A stretch of DNA of 30,794 nucleotides, taken from positions 1 to 30,794 of the forward strand of contig LADV01000038.1 of the NCBI GenBank assembly GCA_000961805.1, written 5' to 3'. Numbering within the stretch: position 1 is the first letter of the stretch; each line of letters opens with the position of its first letter. A program made the translations under genes and the position numbers. Shown in pieces: positions 1 to 7,829 of the stretch. Source of the DNA: Peptococcaceae bacterium BRH_c23. Its GTDB lineage: Bacteria; Bacillota_B; Desulfitobacteriia; Desulfitobacteriales; Desulfitobacteriaceae. The notes under the pieces were generated by a model. It saw nothing but the letters and a program-made list of their open reading frames with translations, made no database searches and had not been told where the DNA came from.

Positions 1-516
1 AGTGCTCCCGAACTACTGGAAAAAGGATCGCTATGCTACAGAGTCAATAACGTCTTTCTCAAGCGCATGGACGGCGATGCAGAATATAATAGGATAAAGA
101 CCCTTCTTGACCAAGGAGCGGAATTAGAAGAAGCAGATATATTGAAACTGATACTTCTCCCATTAATGAAGAGTCAACAACCCGAAGCGGAGATGACCAT
201 TAAAGCTGCACAATTGGCCAAATCAGCCAATTCCAAATTAACCGACTTTGTCATAGGATCAATCATAGCCATTACTGACAAATTTTTACCAGAAGAATAT
301 AAGAAGAAATTACTGGAGGTGTTAAGCATGACTCAGATTGAAGAATGGATAAGAGAAGAAGGCAAGCTTTTGGGCAAGGCAGAAGGTAAAGCAGAAGGCA
401 AGCATGAAGATGCCCGCAACGCATTAATTGAGGGAATAGAACCAACAATTGTGGCTAAAATCACAGGCTTACCTCTGACAACGATCCAGAAAATAAAAGC
501 TGACTTGACTAACTAA
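1..516 (+). CDS. Rpn-family PD-(D/E)XK nuclease/putative transposase, C-terminal part (5' end outside window)
   Basis: The frame is open from base 1 with no stop before 516, so the gene begins upstream of the window; the ATG at 67 is internal, not the start. The visible 171 residues are mainly helical and end in a Lys/Glu/Gly-rich stretch with repeated GKAEGK units followed by a small helix-turn-helix-like tail (IEPTIVAKITGLPLTTIQKI). That repetitive basic linker plus tail is typical of the Rpn/recombination-promoting nuclease family (PDDEXK transposase, DUF4351/Transposase_31 group). The catalytic N-terminal domain is not in view, so activity cannot be judged. These genes are common mobile-associated singletons in Firmicutes; an IS fragment follows immediately. 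Family assignment is inferred from the tail only. Confidence 0.7.
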   Translation, partial: SAPELLEKGSLCYRVNNVFLKRMDGDAEYNRIKTLLDQGAELEEADILKLILLPLMKSQQPEAEMTIKAAQLAKSANSKLTDFVIGSIIAITDKFLPEEYKKKLLEVLSMTQIEEWIREEGKLLGKAEGKAEGKHEDARNALIEGIEPTIVAKITGLPLTTIQKIKADLTN

Positions 517-586
517 GTTATTCCGAATTCTCTTATGCCTCCATGTAATTAGCAAATATGCTCGGGTCGAATCGGTACGATGGAGA

Positions 587-748
587 TCAAATCTTTAATG
601 ATTTGGCCACCAAAATCCACAGTGCGAACTGGATCAAATGAGCTTCCTCGATTTTTCGACTTGTGTAAATATTGTTCATGTAAGCATACACGAATACCCG
701 GAATAATGTCTTAGCCTCACGTTCCAACAGAAGAACGTGGGGCTTTTT
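587..748 (-). pseudogene. IS1182-like transposase fragment (DUF772 region)
   Basis: On the minus strand the frame reads KTLFRVFVYAYMNNIYTSRK and then IEEA (about 641-715), a close match to the N-terminal DUF772 signature of IS1182-type transposases (xxYAYxxxIYSSRKIE). After IEEA the frame continues with unrelated residues and stops at 587-589, so the rest of the transposase is missing. No terminal inverted repeats were recognised. This is a short dead fragment; its identification rests on one motif of about 25 residues. Confidence 0.6.
714..748 (+). terminator. Possible rho-independent terminator after the Rpn-type gene
   Basis: An 11-bp stem (GCCTCACGTTC with GAACGTGGGGC, one G-T pair) closes an 8-nt loop and is followed directly by TTTTT. 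It lies 200 nt past the stop codon at 516 and overlaps the dead transposase frame, so it could also be a chance remnant of that element. Confidence 0.5.
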
Positions 749-921
749 CTGTCTGATCACACATCAAGAATGGTGCATCTATTCTCGCCTCAATCTGGTC
801 TAACGTTTCAAGTCGGTATTAACCCATTCTAGTTTCTGGTTCAGATAGTTTTCGTCTATCACTGCTACTCCTTTATGCTATTAGAACTTCGGAATTTGGC
901 CTAATATTATTCCCTGAATAA

Positions 922-961
922 AATTAAGAAGTAAGCTGCTATACGCACTTACTTCTTAATT
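922..961 (-). terminator. Terminator of the flagellar operon, overlapping the csrA 3' end
   Basis: A perfect 14-bp inverted repeat (AATTAAGAAGTAAG at 922-935 with its complement at 948-961) encloses a 12-nt loop, and on the minus strand is followed by TTATTC. The upstream arm covers the last two codons (Lys-Lys) and the TAA stop of csrA, so a ribosome finishing csrA would cover part of the stem. Confidence 0.8.
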
Positions 962-1182
962 TGCATTTCTTTCAGTTTATCTAACTCGGTTAGATCATTG
1001 GGAACGGCAGCTTGTCTGTTTTCTGCCGCAATCGCATCGAAAATCTCTCCACGGTAAATCTTAACCACTTTGGGGGCCTCAATTGCCAAGCGGATGTTAT
1101 CCCCTTTGATACTGATCAACGTCACCACGATGTTGTCACCTATGACGATTCGCTCGCCAACTTTACGAGTAAGTGCCAACAT
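949..1182 (-). CDS. csrA: Carbon storage regulator CsrA (translational repressor)
   Basis: A 77-residue protein beginning MLALTRKVGERIVIGDNI, the diagnostic CsrA N-terminus, with the GDNIRLAIEAPKxVxIYR core that forms the RNA-binding beta strand and the conserved Arg near residue 44. In Firmicutes CsrA dimers bind GGA motifs around the Shine-Dalgarno of flagellin mRNA and block translation; FliW relieves this. The gene starts 1 nt after the fliW stop codon and its AAGGGGGAAG ribosome site lies inside fliW, so the two are probably translationally coupled. It is last in the operon, closed by the terminator at 922-961. The C-terminal tail is slightly longer than the 60-65 residues of gamma-proteobacterial CsrA, as is usual in Firmicutes. 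Confidence 0.97.
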   Translation of the reverse strand: MLALTRKVGERIVIGDNIVVTLISIKGDNIRLAIEAPKVVKIYRGEIFDAIAAENRQAAVPNDLTELDKLKEMQIKK

Positions 1183-1183
1183 A

Positions 1184-1642
1184 TTATCTTCCCCCTTCGA
1201 CAGCTTCTTTCAGCAAGCCGTCAGGAAATAATTTATGCCGGATAGAATACTCTGGCTTGTCCAGAATAACCTGCCTACCCGTTCGATTGACCCCATTTAT
1301 TACGATAGGCGCCAACAGATTCACCGTCATATCCGCCAGTCTTTCTTTCGCATTAGCGATCAAAAATACCTGCGGCAGATTTTCCAGGGAAAGGTCCAGT
1401 TCCTTAGCAACTCCATCCTCCAGGACAAATTCATAGTCCTTCAAAAAAGCAAAAGGATCCACTAATAAGAAGGTTAAATTTGCTTCCATTGTGGACTGAA
1501 GAAAAAAGAAAGGACTTTCCGTATCATGCAGTACATATGCGAACATCTTCTCGTCAGGAAAACCAGGGATTCCGTGGGGGAAGTTAAATAATTGTTCTTC
1601 TGCTACTTCCAGTTGTCCTAATCTAGTTGACTCTATCTTCAT
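1184..1642 (-). CDS. fliW: Flagellar assembly factor FliW (CsrA antagonist)
   Basis: A 152-residue protein with the FliW signatures FPHGIPGFPDEKxF near residue 22 and FLLVDPFAFLKDYEF near residue 58. FliW binds either flagellin or CsrA: when flagellin is exported, freed FliW sequesters CsrA and allows flagellin translation. The start ATG at 1642 is preceded by GGAGGGAATAGTAT, a good ribosome site. It directly precedes csrA with a 1-nt gap, the conserved Firmicute arrangement. The flagellin gene itself is not in this window. Confidence 0.96.
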   Translation of the reverse strand: MKIESTRLGQLEVAEEQLFNFPHGIPGFPDEKMFAYVLHDTESPFFFLQSTMEANLTFLLVDPFAFLKDYEFVLEDGVAKELDLSLENLPQVFLIANAKERLADMTVNLLAPIVINGVNRTGRQVILDKPEYSIRHKLFPDGLLKEAVEGGR

Positions 1643-1691
1643 ATACTATTCCCTCCAATCTGGGAGCTCATTCGCAAGCTCATAGCGATCT

Positions 1692-2240
1692 TCAAACTTT
1701 GACATCCACGGTTGATATTTCAATACTGGGGTATTGAATGACTTTAATATCTAGAATCCCAGGCTGATAGTCTCCTTCTACCTTGCCTGGCTGAATAGAA
1801 ACATTCACATTTCCAGCACTAGCATTTATCTGAGCTGGATTAGCTTGATAATTTATCCTAGGCGCAGCAAGAGGTGCAAAAGTAATCTCTGGAACAGCTG
1901 TTAGACTGGCACTGAAAGCTATATTGCCAATCGCATTTGACCCATTCTCAAACCGAGCCATTTGGTTTCCCTCTCCCACAATCCGCGCAATAGTGTCCAT
2001 AGCGGTTTGCCTACCCAATTCAGCATTGTCTCGGGAAAAATCGGCCATATTCTTTAGCCCGATTGAATAACGAAAAGGAGTCTGGTCGATCGTCAGCTCT
2101 CCCCGCGGTTGACGAATCTCCAAAGTCGGCGGCGTCGTCTCCATTTGCACCTGAGGCCGAGTGGACTGCAGATTCAACTTGGCATTCTGAATGTTATAAT
2201 CCAGACGAATCGGCTGAGTATTAATATTAATTTGGAGCAT
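1692..2240 (-). CDS. yviE: YviE-like flagellar-operon protein (DUF6470)
   Basis: A 182-residue protein starting LQININTQPIRLDYNIQNA and rich in short beta-type repeats ending in QP(R/G)xx; it matches the DUF6470 family, of which B. subtilis YviE, located between flgL and fliW, is the known example. Position here is the same (flgL-yviE-fliW), supporting the call. No catalytic motif, signal peptide or membrane segment is visible; biochemical function is unknown. The start is supported by GGGAGTGGCTTC just upstream. The gene is separated from flgL by an unusual 267-bp spacer, whereas other operon members are tightly packed. Confidence 0.85.
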   Translation of the reverse strand: MLQININTQPIRLDYNIQNAKLNLQSTRPQVQMETTPPTLEIRQPRGELTIDQTPFRYSIGLKNMADFSRDNAELGRQTAMDTIARIVGEGNQMARFENGSNAIGNIAFSASLTAVPEITFAPLAAPRINYQANPAQINASAGNVNVSIQPGKVEGDYQPGILDIKVIQYPSIEISTVDVKV

Positions 2241-2290
2241 GAAGCCACTCCCTTCGGTCGAAATACCTAATCCGTTCCATCTTGACCCAA

Positions 2291-2505
2291 GATGTTTTGC
2301 TTAACACAGAGCGAAGCCTCAGAATGAGCAGCCGCCAAACTCAACGAAGACAAGAACCCCAAATCAAGGGCTGAGCACAGGACGTGCGAAGCCGCCAACT
2401 GAGCCAGGGACGGCGAATTTGGCGGGGACCCTCGGCCCCAATCCGAAGTCTGAGTCGTAGTTTGGCCTGCGAATTCTACGGCTGACCGAGTGTTAACAAA
2501 ACATC
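2291..2505. repeat. 215-bp noncoding element bounded by terminal inverted repeats, between flgL and yviE
   Basis: The left end GATGTTTTGCTTAACAC (2291-2307) and the right end GTGTTAACAAAACATC (2490-2505) are inverted copies differing by a single inserted C. Inside, further complementary pieces occur, such as CCGCCAAA near 2332 with TTTGGCGG near 2418, and a partly symmetric GCCAAACT near both ends. The interior is clearly more GC-rich than the surrounding genes and has no useful ORF. The right arm ends two bases before the flgL stop codon. It could be a MITE-like insertion or a structured intra-operon RNA. I see no target-site duplication that decides between them. Confidence 0.65.
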
Positions 2506-2507
2506 GC

Positions 2508-3401
2508 CTATCTCATAAAATCCACTAAAGAAGGCTGAATAATCTGCGCCCCAATCGACAGCGCAGCCTTATAAACATTTTCTGAATTCTTGAAATCGAT
2601 AATCGTCTTGGCGATATCTGCATCCATAATACTCGAAAGATTCTGGGTCAGATTGTATGATGTGGTATCCAATTGTTCCCGCAGTGCCGTCATCCGGTTA
2701 GTACGCGCTCCTATATCGGCACGATGCGCTAAGACATTATCTATATTCCCTTCAATATCCTCAAGAGAATTTCCGATCGCTGTTGCATCATTGTTCTCCA
2801 ATGCTTGACTTAAGGCATTTAACGTCGCAAATATCCCCGAGCCGCCCGTTAGAGGTTCAAAAAACAAACTCTTACCATCAACGGAAATAGGTAAGCTAAG
2901 ATTATTCCCCACCTCAAATTTAACAGCCTCACTATTCCCTTTCCATTGCCAAGTTCCATCGGTAGTTACTGGTTCCTTATCCGTTGCTGTCCCTGAGAAG
3001 ATAAACCTTGAGCCAATTTTAGTATTCGCTAACATACCGAGTTGTTCTGTAATCTGACGAACCTCCAGGACAATACTTTTTCTATCATTTTCAGATAACG
3101 TCCCGTTTGATCCTTGTACTACAAGCTCCTTAACCCGTTGCAGCATCGACGTCATATCCCCGAGGGTGCCGTCCGTCGTATCCATCAGCCCCAACGCTTC
3201 ATCGACGTTGCCCTTCCATTGCTCGACAGCAGAAATATTGCTCTTCATACGCAGGGCATTTTGAATTCCTACCGGATCGTCTGAGGGACGATTGACACGA
3301 TAACCGGAAGTCATCTGGTTTTGGATTTGATTCATTCTCTCCTGGGTCGCTTCAAGATTACGCAGTAAGTCTTGAGTCATCATTTTATTGGTTATCCGCA
3401 A
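2508..3401 (-). CDS. flgL: Flagellar hook-associated protein 3 (FlgL)
   Basis: The second hook-filament junction protein, homologous to flagellin at both ends: the N-terminus MRITNKMMTQDLLRNLEATQ with QMTSGYRVNRPSDDPVG near residue 30, and a C-terminal helix ending near LSIGAQIIQPSLVDFMR. The central domain is short, total about 297 residues, normal for Gram-positive FlgL. The start chosen is TTG at 3401, which gives the family N-terminus MRITNKMM and has AGGTGA just upstream; a GTG at 3410 would add three residues. It acts outside the cell at the junction of hook and filament after export by the type III flagellar apparatus with FlgN as chaperone. It follows flgK by about 40 nt in the same operon. 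Confidence 0.95.
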   Translation of the reverse strand: MRITNKMMTQDLLRNLEATQERMNQIQNQMTSGYRVNRPSDDPVGIQNALRMKSNISAVEQWKGNVDEALGLMDTTDGTLGDMTSMLQRVKELVVQGSNGTLSENDRKSIVLEVRQITEQLGMLANTKIGSRFIFSGTATDKEPVTTDGTWQWKGNSEAVKFEVGNNLSLPISVDGKSLFFEPLTGGSGIFATLNALSQALENNDATAIGNSLEDIEGNIDNVLAHRADIGARTNRMTALREQLDTTSYNLTQNLSSIMDADIAKTIIDFKNSENVYKAALSIGAQIIQPSLVDFMR

Positions 3402-3440
3402 AGTAATCACCTACTCTCGCTGTTTAATATCATGTTCTTA

Positions 3441-5057
3441 TTAACGGGTCGTCCCCATTCGATTGACAATCGTATCTAACATATCATCCATCATGGTTAC
3501 CATGCGAGCTGCTGCTGAGTAGCTTTTTTGAAACCTCACGAGATTTGTCATTTCCTCATCCAAGGATACGCCGGAAAACGACTCCCGCTGGCTTGTTAGG
3601 TGTACGACCAAGACATCTTGTCCGGCTTTCATACGCTCGGCCTGTTGGACATCCACACCCATTTGAGCGACGTTCGACCCGTAATAATCGCCGAAAGAAG
3701 CTCCTGTAACAGGAATTGGATAGTCTTCACCAAGTACACTTTTCAGGCCATTCCAGCCACTCGATAACGAGGAAAGCGCTCTTGCAATGCTCCCATCCCC
3801 TACGGTAACAAGCAGGTTACCATCAACGTCGAGAGCATGGGTAGGAGGAAGAGGAGGAATAGGTGTTGTATCTAACGGAATCATTCCAGTAGCAATTCGA
3901 TTAAGATCATCCTCGATTAAAAAATTTAGGGTTATTGTTGCAGCTGTGACCACGGGAAGTTCGGGTGGGTTCGACGAAGAAGGGTTCGACCCATCTGTAA
4001 AGAAATTAATCCCGACCGGGCCTGCTAGAGGATCGGTATCGTTTTCCGCGATTAACCCTTGCCCTTTTTGATGAAGCGCATTTACCGCGCTGGCGATTCC
4101 CTGAGCTAGCTTGTCAAATTGCTCCCTAAACTTAGGAAGATCAACATCACGCACTTCGATATTTGCAGCGAGGGCTCCAAGTTTACTTCCTAGGTCAACA
4201 TCCTTATTGGTTAAATCGTCACTCCAGACGACTCGGGAAAACCCTTCATCATTCTCCGGAGGAGGTTCTTCTAAAAATCTTACTCTGCTGTCATCGACCA
4301 AGATATTGGACACTGAATTCTCATTTCCAATAATCACCTTATAATTATTAACACTACGATCCGTAAAGGTTGAGTCCTTCGTTTCGACGACTCTGACGCT
4401 GACAATCTTGGAAAGCTCATCCACCAGGACATCCCTTTGATCTCGTAAATCATTGGGGTTGTCTCCGGCAACTTCTGACCGTTTAATTATGTCATTAAGA
4501 TCTTTAATTTGCTGACCATACATATTGATTTGATGAATCTGAACCTTGACATTCGACTCTAAATTTCCTCTCATGTCACTAACTTGTTGGTCAATGTTAT
4601 GGAAACTTTCCGTTAAAGTTTGTGCTCGCTCACGAACAACTGAGCGCGCTCCCATATTTTCCGGATTTTTCGACAGATCACTCCAAGAGCTCCAGAATTT
4701 GTCCATATCTGAATGCAGACTGTTCTCGGAAGGTTCGTTTAGAATGCCTTCAATTTTCTGAAGACTATCTTGTCTTCCTGCCCAATACTGTTGCTTGGAT
4801 GTCTCCCCTCGAAACTGCCGGTCCACATAGCTATCTCTAGCTCGCGTGATCGTATCCAGAGTTACCCCCGAACCTATGCTCAGGCTTTTTCCGGCCACGG
4901 ATACCGTATAGGGAGTGGTTGCCGTCAAATTCCCAATCTGCCGAGTATAGCCCTCGGTATTAGCATTGGAAATATTATGCCCAGTAATATTTAAAGCGGC
5001 TTGCTGTGATGACAGCGCTCTGCGCGAAAGTTCTAAGCCAAAGAAAGTCGAACTCAT
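3441..5057 (-). CDS. flgK: Flagellar hook-associated protein 1 (FlgK)
   Basis: About 538 residues, forming the first layer of the hook-filament junction. The N-terminal rod/hook signature LSSQQAALNITGHNISNANT and YTRQ is followed by a coiled-coil domain, a variable centre and the C-terminal flg_bbr_C-type helix with NLVRFQKSYSAAARMV near the end. The reading frame extends 60 nt further upstream to 5117, but the ATG at 5057 is preceded by GGAGGATTTAAAGAT and gives the family start MSSTFFGLELSRRALS, so I use it. It begins 4 nt after the flgN stop. A proline-rich stretch (PIPPLPPT) interrupts the variable central region, which is a surface-exposed insert in this family. Confidence 0.95.
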   Translation of the reverse strand: MSSTFFGLELSRRALSSQQAALNITGHNISNANTEGYTRQIGNLTATTPYTVSVAGKSLSIGSGVTLDTITRARDSYVDRQFRGETSKQQYWAGRQDSLQKIEGILNEPSENSLHSDMDKFWSSWSDLSKNPENMGARSVVRERAQTLTESFHNIDQQVSDMRGNLESNVKVQIHQINMYGQQIKDLNDIIKRSEVAGDNPNDLRDQRDVLVDELSKIVSVRVVETKDSTFTDRSVNNYKVIIGNENSVSNILVDDSRVRFLEEPPPENDEGFSRVVWSDDLTNKDVDLGSKLGALAANIEVRDVDLPKFREQFDKLAQGIASAVNALHQKGQGLIAENDTDPLAGPVGINFFTDGSNPSSSNPPELPVVTAATITLNFLIEDDLNRIATGMIPLDTTPIPPLPPTHALDVDGNLLVTVGDGSIARALSSLSSGWNGLKSVLGEDYPIPVTGASFGDYYGSNVAQMGVDVQQAERMKAGQDVLVVHLTSQRESFSGVSLDEEMTNLVRFQKSYSAAARMVTMMDDMLDTIVNRMGTTR

Positions 5058-5061
5058 ATCT

Positions 5062-5544
5062 TTAAATCCTCCGATCCAAGAGATGAAGTTTACGGGATTC
5101 TTCATTCTCTTTAACACTGGGATGCTGGTAAGTGTTTTTTTCCTGATGGGTTAACATACTAACTGTAAACTCCACAACTTTCATGGCCTGTTGAAGAAGT
5201 TGGGTATTAATCTCATGAATTTCTTGTAAATCTCCAACAACCTTATCCAGATCATGACTCACTTCCTGTAAGATCGGGAAATGTTCTGCCAATTCTGCCA
5301 GAGTGAGGTCCTGGGGCTCTTTTCCAAGGTCACGGCCAATGTGTTCTGCCCACATAAGCCGCTCTTTCTCCAAGCGGCCTGCCTCTAATAAGAGTTGTTC
5401 CTCCCGAGCCGTAATCGACTCAATTTCTTGGAGGTTATTCTTCAGCAAAGCTTTTTGCTTATTCCTTTCAAGAACATTTAAGTCCTCATAAACCTTGACT
5501 TGTCGTCTTAAGTTTTCATTAAAGCTCTGAAGTATTTCAGGCAC
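5062..5544 (-). CDS. flgN: Flagellar export chaperone FlgN
   Basis: A mainly alpha-helical, Glu/Leu/Gln-rich protein of about 160 residues with a long antiparallel coiled-coil pattern (EEQLLLEAGRLEKERLMW, then a C-terminal helix with HEINTQLLQQAMKVVEF), as in FlgN/YvyG, the cytoplasmic chaperone for FlgK and FlgL. The frame is open to ATG 5571, but that codon has no ribosome site; GTG at 5544 is preceded at 6 nt by AGAGGGGGAG, so I prefer it. Location between flgM and flgK is the standard one and strongly supports the call; sequence alone would be weaker. Confidence 0.88.
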   Translation of the reverse strand: MPEILQSFNENLRRQVKVYEDLNVLERNKQKALLKNNLQEIESITAREEQLLLEAGRLEKERLMWAEHIGRDLGKEPQDLTLAELAEHFPILQEVSHDLDKVVGDLQEIHEINTQLLQQAMKVVEFTVSMLTHQEKNTYQHPSVKENEESRKLHLLDRRI

Positions 5545-5574
5545 GGAATTCTCCCCCTCTGATGCATTCATTAA

Positions 5575-5844
5575 CTAGAACTCTGGAGAAAACAATTTTT
5601 CCGCTATCTTTTGTCCGTCAATTTGGAACTCCCCACGTTCAATCTGTTCAGTCAGAGCTTTAACACGGTCCTCCCGAACAGAGGGAAGCTCTTTTGCCTT
5701 CTGAAGCAAAGCTTGAAAGACTTGCGCTTTGTCGGAAACAGCGACCTTATCTTCAGAACCGAGCGTCTTCTTTTGCACTTGTGATACACGATTGACTGCT
5801 TGAACGCTCCCAATCGGAGACATTGAAGTCCCATCTATTTTCAT
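5575..5844 (-). CDS. flgM: Anti-sigma-28 factor FlgM
   Basis: An 89-residue protein ending in a helical segment VREDRVKALTEQIERGEFQ and IDGQKIAEKLF, the C-terminal sigma-28-binding motif of FlgM. FlgM holds the flagellar sigma factor inactive until the hook is complete and FlgM is exported. A GTG at 5853 would add MSK, but GGAG lies 8 nt before the ATG at 5844 and overlaps that GTG, and MKIDG matches the usual MKI start, so ATG 5844 is preferred. It is the first gene of the seven-gene flagellar operon and ends 3 nt before the alternative flgN start. Confidence 0.93.
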   Translation of the reverse strand: MKIDGTSMSPIGSVQAVNRVSQVQKKTLGSEDKVAVSDKAQVFQALLQKAKELPSVREDRVKALTEQIERGEFQIDGQKIAEKLFSPEF

Positions 5845-6185
5845 TTTGCTCACTCCAAAATACTTATTCTACTCTCTATATCGAAGATTAACCGCAAAAA
5901 CTAAAGAGGAATTTTCTTGATTGCGAAACATTTTTCAAAGAAACTTAGAATTATAGTTTCTTCCTCAGTTTTTCCTATATAATACAATCATAAACTTTAC
6001 TGTAGAAAATCTAATGATCAGCGTGTAAAATGACGATATAACTATATCGGATCATTCTCATGAAAAGTTTCTCATTTTCGACTAGCGATTATAATAGTCA
6101 GAAATTTAGCAAGGGAGGTAAGTCGTAATCCTTCATACTTCAGTTATAACCCCTTTCGAGGTATTAGGGTTGCGGCAAGCAGATC
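5845..6185. other. Divergent regulatory region between flgM and motA
   Basis: This AT-rich gap must carry the promoters of both the flgM operon (minus) and motAB (plus). On plus, TATAAT occurs at 5978-5983 and at 6090-6095, both with only poor -35 matches. On minus, CCGATAT (6044-6050) and TCGATAT (5877-5883) resemble the flagellar sigma-D/sigma-28 -10 element CCGATAT, but a TAAA box at the usual 15-nt spacing is not convincing. A short inverted repeat CGATAT-N4-ATATCG occupies 6034-6049. An isolated strong ribosome site (AAGGGAGG, 6111-6118) has no start codon at a suitable distance. Confidence 0.45.
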
Positions 6186-6992
6186 ATGGATTTATCAACA
6201 ATGATTGGACTTCTCGCTGGATTCGGTTCCATCATCATCGGTTTCATATTAGAGGGGGGGACTGTCAGTTCTCTAGGCGGGGTATCTGCTGCTATCATTG
6301 TCTTCGGTGGAACTGCTGGAGCAATTATTACCAGTTTCCCACTGTCTGATCTCAAAAAACTTCCTCAATGGTTTAGAATCGCATTTACCTCCCAGACCTT
6401 CGGGACTGCTGAGGCTTATGAGACCCTCGTGAGATTTGCCGAAAAAGCAAGACGCGAGGGGTTACTCAGCTTGGAACAAGAACTTGAAACTGTAACAGAC
6501 CGCTTTACCCATCAAGGCATGCAACTCGTAATCGATGGAACCGACCCTGAAATTACCCGAGAAATTCTAGAATCGAATATTGCGGTTCTAGAAAAACGCC
6601 ATAAGGTTGGAATTTCCGTATTTGAATCTGCGGGTGGTTATGGGCCTACTATGGGCATTATCGGAACCGTCATGGGCCTTGTCATGGTCTTAGGTAATCT
6701 ATCTGATCCAGAAGCGCTCTCCCACTCGATTGCAGCTGCCTTTCTTGCCACTCTCTATGGCGTCGCTTCTGCAAACCTCTTATGGCTTCCTATTGCTACA
6801 AAACTTAAAATGAAGGACAAAGCTGAAGTATCGGCCATGGAGATGGTACTCGACGGCATTCTGTCCATCCAGGCAGGTCAAAACCCATCCATCCTGAAGG
6901 AGAAATTAAAAACCCACATTGGGATATCCTCTGAAAAAAATGAGGACAGTGAAGTCACACCCAGACGTGCCGCGGTTAGTGAGAGCCGATGA
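6186..6992 (+). CDS. motA: Flagellar motor stator protein MotA
   Basis: A 268-residue protein of the MotA/ExbB proton channel family. Predicted membrane helices lie at about residues 4-22 and 30-50 and, after the cytoplasmic domain (about 60-150), at about 150-172 and 182-205, the latter pair carrying the conserved GGYGPTMGIIGTVMGLV segment. The cytoplasmic loop bears the charged residues that contact FliG. With MotB it forms the A5B2 stator in the cytoplasmic membrane. The ATG at 6186 is the only possible start, because an in-frame TAG lies 18 nt upstream; its ribosome site is weak. It overlaps motB by 4 nt (ATGA), implying coupled translation and a fixed subunit ratio. Confidence 0.95.
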   Translation: MDLSTMIGLLAGFGSIIIGFILEGGTVSSLGGVSAAIIVFGGTAGAIITSFPLSDLKKLPQWFRIAFTSQTFGTAEAYETLVRFAEKARREGLLSLEQELETVTDRFTHQGMQLVIDGTDPEITREILESNIAVLEKRHKVGISVFESAGGYGPTMGIIGTVMGLVMVLGNLSDPEALSHSIAAAFLATLYGVASANLLWLPIATKLKMKDKAEVSAMEMVLDGILSIQAGQNPSILKEKLKTHIGISSEKNEDSEVTPRRAAVSESR

Positions 6993-7822
6993 GGAGAAAA
7001 CGCAAACATGAAGCAGAAAAGGAAAATGGCGAGCGCTGGCTTCTAACGTATGCTGACCTAATTACCCTCCTCATGATATTTTTCGTCGTACTTTACTCAA
7101 TGAGCAAAGTAGATGCTGAAAGATTCCAAGCCGTAGCAGAATCCCTTAACAAAGCACTTGGTGGAGGAACTCCCGCGAAAATCGAGTTGGCTACCAGCCC
7201 AGTGGGACCGTCTCTCATTCAGACCGGAACTCCGTCTCCTAGAACCACCCACACAAATTCAAACACCAACGAGGAAACTAAAAACACAACTCAGGAAAAT
7301 ACCGATGCAGAAAACATGAGCATTGAAGCGATTAAAGCCAAACTTGATAAGTTTGCGGCTGACAACCAAATACAATCCAAGCTGGTTTCTTCCCTAGAAG
7401 AACGCGGCCTAGTCGTTAGCATTCAGGAAACCTTACTTTTCGAAAGCGGCTCTGCCAGTATTAACGACCGAGCACGCGATATTCTAGAGAAAATTTCCAC
7501 GGTCCTTGCGCCAACCCCCAATCAGATCAGAGTTGAAGGGCATACTGATAATTTACCCATTCGAACCCCGCAATTTCCAAGTAATTGGGAACTCTCGGTG
7601 ATTCGTGCAACCAATGTTGTGCAAATTTTATTGAACGATCAGATTATACCCAGTCGGCTATCCGCCACAGGCTATGGAGAATATCGACCGATTTCCCCGA
7701 ATGATACGGATACAGGACGCAGCAAAAACCGCCGTATTGATTTAATCATTCTTCGCTCCAAATATGACCTTACCGAGCCTAGTGCCCCCACTCCAATCAG
7801 CGACCCACTAACAAAACAATAA
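6989..7822 (+). CDS. motB: Flagellar motor stator protein MotB (OmpA-like C-terminus)
   Basis: A 277-residue protein with a short basic N-terminus, one membrane helix at about residues 18-37 containing the essential ion-carrying aspartate in TYADLITLLM (Asp23), a plug/linker rich in Thr, Asn and Pro (about 60-110), and a peptidoglycan-binding OmpA/MotB domain (about 130-255) with VEGHTDNLPI and NRRIDLIIL. It anchors the stator to the cell wall. The first codon overlaps the motA stop. Ion specificity (H+ or Na+) cannot be settled from the sequence by eye. Confidence 0.95.
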   Translation: MRRKRKHEAEKENGERWLLTYADLITLLMIFFVVLYSMSKVDAERFQAVAESLNKALGGGTPAKIELATSPVGPSLIQTGTPSPRTTHTNSNTNEETKNTTQENTDAENMSIEAIKAKLDKFAADNQIQSKLVSSLEERGLVVSIQETLLFESGSASINDRARDILEKISTVLAPTPNQIRVEGHTDNLPIRTPQFPSNWELSVIRATNVVQILLNDQIIPSRLSATGYGEYRPISPNDTDTGRSKNRRIDLIILRSKYDLTEPSAPTPISDPLTKQ

Positions 7823-7829
7823 CGAACCC

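Larger units (their letters stand above)
517..948. other. Intergenic stretch with IS remnant and two hairpins
   Basis: This gap holds no intact gene. It contains an eroded transposase reading frame on the minus strand (587-748), a hairpin with a T-run (714-748) and the csrA terminator (922-961). The part from about 750 to 915 shows nothing I can name. Confidence 0.6.

Noticed and set aside
5978..5983. TATAAT as motA promoter -10
   Set aside because: No acceptable -35 at 16-18 nt; kept only as a note in the regulatory region.
6111..6185. Leader peptide between the AAGGGAGG site and motA
   Set aside because: No ATG, GTG or TTG at a usable distance from that site.
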